Assembly: GCF_002920615.1 (NCBI RefSeq)
Contig: NZ_PQSU01000015.1
Coordinates: 1-64,000, forward strand
Direction of reading: 5' to 3'
Origin: Streptomyces sp. Ru62
GTDB taxonomy: Bacteria > Actinomycetota > Actinomycetes > Streptomycetales > Streptomycetaceae
Length of the DNA: 64,000 bases
Numbering within the stretch: the stretch's first letter is position 1; each line of letters starts with the position of its first letter. Made by a program: the position numbers and the translations under genes. Below are positions 61,803 through 64,000 of this stretch, in pieces. The notes below the pieces were generated by a model, which saw only the letters and a list, made by a program, of their open reading frames with translations, was not told the origin of the DNA and made no database searches.

Positions 61803-64000
61803 CCCGACGGCCGGCCTGGACGAAGCCCTGGTCCTTCGGAGCGGGCGTGGCCGACGCGTCGGCCTGCGCCTCGGTCTTCGCCCGCCGGCTGCCGCCGCGC
61901 GAAGCTCCGGCTGCTCCGGCCCATGGCGGGGCGCAGGGCGGCCTGCCCGTTGTCCGGGCGGACGCGCACGGCGGTCGCCGGGGTGGCGTACGAGGTGCCG
62001 ACCCAGGCCTCGTCGATCCGCAGCCGCTGGTAGCGGGTGGTGTCGGTGGCGGCGGCCCAGGTGGAGTCGACCTCCAGGCGGACGTACCGGGCGGTGGCGG
62101 CGGTCAGGTCGATGACCTGGATGCCGCGGGCGCTCGGCAGTCGGCCCGTCTTCACGGCACTCCCCCAGTGCGTGCCGTCGTCGCTCAGGAACACCTTGTA
62201 CGCCCTGATCCGGGCCGACTGCTCGGTGTCGGAGCGGGCGTAGGCGACGGAGTCCTCGCGCTGGTTGAGCCCGAGGTACCGCACCTTCTTCGCCGAGCCG
62301 AGGTCGAAGGTGAGGGCGACGGGCAGGGTCTTGCCGTTGTCCCAGTAGGTGAGGTGGTCGCCGTCGCCGGCGGCGGAGCCGGGGTGGCCGCTCGCCGAGG
62401 TGCTCGCGGTCACGGTGACGCCGGACAGGATGCCCTGCCGGCCTGCCGTGGTCACCTTGAAGACGGTGTCGTACGGGTCCCAGGCGCCGAGCCCGGTGAG
62501 CGTGAGCACACCGCCGGACTGCGACCACGAGACCGCCTTGCCGGTACGGAGGTCGGTCACGGACGCGACGCGGTAGCCGTTGTCGCGGATGCGCAGGGTG
62601 CTGGTGCTGGGCGGGGTCAGGACGTGGACGTACTGCCGGTCGGGGTCGTCCTTGGCGATGGTGGTCACGCCGTGGGCGCCGTCGTTCCAGAAGCCGGGCT
62701 TGAGGCCCCCGTACATGTAGCCGCCGCCCTCCGTGCCGTGCAGGGACTCCCAGACGGGAGCGAGGTAGCTGTCCGCAAAGGTGTTGAAGGCGGTCTGGTT
62801 CGCCGGGAACTTGCCGTTGACCTGCGCGGTCTCGGCCATCAGGGCCTTCACCGAGGAACCGGCGTTGGTGATCAGCCGGCCGAGGGTGAGCCCCCGGTCG
62901 ACCGCGGGGTCGGATCCGTCGTACCACCAGGCGCCGGTCGACGGCAGTTTGAAGTCCGCCTCGGTCAGGCGAGGCTGGGCGGTGTACACGGCTTGCGGAT
63001 AGTCGTACGCCGGCGTCATCCCCGTCTTCTGCTCATTGCTGATCATGTCCATGATCGGCGTGTCCTCGTTGTTGTTGCTGAGCGTGTACGAGGGGCGCTT
63101 CTCGCGGATCTGCTCGTAGAGGTGGTGGCTCTCCCAGTAGGCGTTGTCGTTGTCGATCCAGAAGCCGCCGAGGTCCGGGTAGCGGTCCATGACCTCGAAG
63201 AAGTTGTCGTAGGAGAACCGGCCGAAGCCGTCGCGGGTGGTCAGGTCCACGTCCTCCCCCTTGTAGGCGGAGTACGCGGCCGAGTCGAGCCATTCGTGGC
63301 CGCCCTCGGCGTGCCACTGGGGGTCGTCGGTCATGTAGAGGATGACCTTCATGCCCTTGGCCTTGGCGGCGCCGATCAGTTCACCGAGGAAGTCCCGCCG
63401 GGTGGAGCAGGAGCCGGGGATCCCGGACGGCCAGGGGCGGCCGTAGCCCAGCCGGCTGTGGAAGGTCGCCAGGACCAGGTACTGCGTGTGCAGTTTCCTG
63501 GCCTCGTTCACCCAGTAGTCCGGCGTCCAGCCGCCGTTGGTGACGTCCTTCTCCCAGGCGGTGCAGCTCGTGTGGGCGGGCGCGGTGCGCAGGCCCCAGT
63601 GCAGGAAGAGGCCGCCGACGGAGGCGCGGAGGAAGGCCTGGCGGGAGTCGTCCGCCGCACGCGGGCGCACCGGCGTGGAGCAGTCCCGGCCGGAGCCGCT
63701 CGCCGAGACCCGCAGGGCGCCGCCGGAGGTGGTGCGGCTGTCGCTCAGGCAGTAGCCGGTGACGTTGCGCAAGCCGATGTCGTACGGGGAGCCGTCGCCC
63801 TTCTGGGCGGTGAACCGGGTGAAGCGCAGGCCGCTCGCCGCGTCGGCGATGACGGCGGGGCGGCCGTCATCGGCGGCGAAGCGCACCCTGCTGTCGGTGA
63901 AGCGCACGTCGTCGGCGTTGTGCAGGTACCAGCCGTAGGCGGGCCGGGTCCCGATGCTCTTCGGGTTGTAGTCGGTGGGGTCGTTGTCGGGCACGCCGGT
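61790..64000 (-). CDS. multidomain glycosidase: beta-helix / GH29 alpha-L-fucosidase / F5-8C (partial)
   Basis: At least 736 residues, with the N-terminus beyond the right edge. The visible part starts inside a right-handed beta-helix of the pectate-lyase/GH28 type (YLHNADDVRFTDSRVRF). From about residue 115 a GH29-type (beta/alpha)8 domain follows (SVGGLFLHWGLRTAP, LVLATFHSRLGYGRP), with the nucleophile region LGGFWIDNDNAYW. From about 520 there is a discoidin/CBM32 domain (LTFDLGSAKKVRYLGL, RYVRLEVDST). The last 60 residues are Arg-rich and low in complexity. Secretion is expected but the signal peptide is outside the window. Confidence 0.82.
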   Translation of the reverse strand, partial: TGVPDNDPTDYNPKSIGTRPAYGWYLHNADDVRFTDSRVRFAADDGRPAVIADAASGLRFTRFTAQKGDGSPYDIGLRNVTGYCLSDSRTTSGGALRVSASGSGRDCSTPVRPRAADDSRQAFLRASVGGLFLHWGLRTAPAHTSCTAWEKDVTNGGWTPDYWVNEARKLHTQYLVLATFHSRLGYGRPWPSGIPGSCSTRRDFLGELIGAAKAKGMKVILYMTDDPQWHAEGGHEWLDSAAYSAYKGEDVDLTTRDGFGRFSYDNFFEVMDRYPDLGGFWIDNDNAYWESHHLYEQIREKRPSYTLSNNNEDTPIMDMISNEQKTGMTPAYDYPQAVYTAQPRLTEADFKLPSTGAWWYDGSDPAVDRGLTLGRLITNAGSSVKALMAETAQVNGKFPANQTAFNTFADSYLAPVWESLHGTEGGGYMYGGLKPGFWNDGAHGVTTIAKDDPDRQYVHVLTPPSTSTLRIRDNGYRVASVTDLRTGKAVSWSQSGGVLTLTGLGAWDPYDTVFKVTTAGRQGILSGVTVTASTSASGHPGSAAGDGDHLTYWDNGKTLPVALTFDLGSAKKVRYLGLNQREDSVAYARSDTEQSARIRAYKVFLSDDGTHWGSAVKTGRLPSARGIQVIDLTAATARYVRLEVDSTWAAATDTTRYQRLRIDEAWVGTSYATPATAVRVRPDNGQAALRPAMGRSSRSFARRQPAGEDRGAGRRVGHARSEGPGLRPGRPSGQPR

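Noticed and set aside
59787..62927. A 1046-codon minus-strand frame over the acyl-CoA synthetase
   Set aside because: It is a GC-bias artefact antisense to the synthetase and in the wrong frame for the fucosidase gene.

Overview
The window looks like a chromosomal segment of a Streptomyces or a very close relative. G+C is very high with strong third-position bias. Many genes start with GTG or TTG and are joined by 4-nt GTGA/ATGA overlaps. Typical streptomycete families recur: TetR, MarR, GntR and LysR regulators, secreted glycosidases, and a sugar ABC importer without its own ATPase. I see no rRNA, CRISPR array, transposase, integrase or phage structural gene. One tRNA gene (tRNA-Leu, anticodon GAG) is present.

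Layout. 0-6 kb: a short tandem repeat, a TetR repressor divergent from a 3-hydroxyisobutyrate-dehydrogenase-like enzyme with two clear operators between them, a PPOX-fold flavin/F420 protein, a TetR-MFS efflux pair with its own operators, and a serine beta-lactamase-like esterase. 5.9-9.3 kb: a translationally coupled operon of a flavin amine oxidase and two saccharopine dehydrogenases (LYS1-like and LYS9-like). 9.4-16.9 kb: a compact cluster with a GTP cyclohydrolase II carrying Met where Tyr is normal, a creatininase-family amidohydrolase, a PTPS-fold protein lacking its catalytic triad, a glycosyltransferase, a methyltransferase, a flippase-like membrane protein, an MDR dehydrogenase and a CDP-alcohol phosphatidyltransferase. 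It has the look of a small, unexplained pterin- or pyrimidine-derived pathway and is the most interesting part of the window.

17-22.8 kb: a membrane receptor with a periplasmic-binding domain, broken by one extra C in a C6 run, then an HD-domain protein, a 110-bp duplicated fragment of that gene, and small unknown genes. 22.8-29.4 kb: a beta-glucan operon (lipoprotein binding protein, two permeases, GH1 beta-glucosidase, secreted GH16 glucanase with two discoidin domains). 29.7-31.1 kb: a secreted phospholipase D-like protein and tRNA-Leu.

31.2-53.5 kb: an apparent oxalate/formate catabolic island. It holds formyl-CoA:oxalate CoA-transferase, an oxalyl-CoA-decarboxylase-like TPP enzyme, two kinds of NDP-forming acyl-CoA ligase, three OFA-family MFS transporters (one with a 42-aa partner), a GntR/FCD regulator, and an NAD-linked formate dehydrogenase with its FdhD maturation factor. 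Related operator-like motifs lie upstream of three of these transcription units. The formate dehydrogenase alpha chain is split and the pieces are permuted in gene order. The expected flow is oxalate to oxalyl-CoA to formyl-CoA plus CO2, then formate to CO2 with NADH.

53.6-64 kb: an isochorismatase-fold protein with MarR and a divergent quinone-oxidoreductase-like gene, a secreted sialidase, a BASS-family transporter with LysR, a long-chain acyl-CoA synthetase preceded by strong inverted repeats, and the 3' part of a large beta-helix/GH29/discoidin protein that runs off the right edge.
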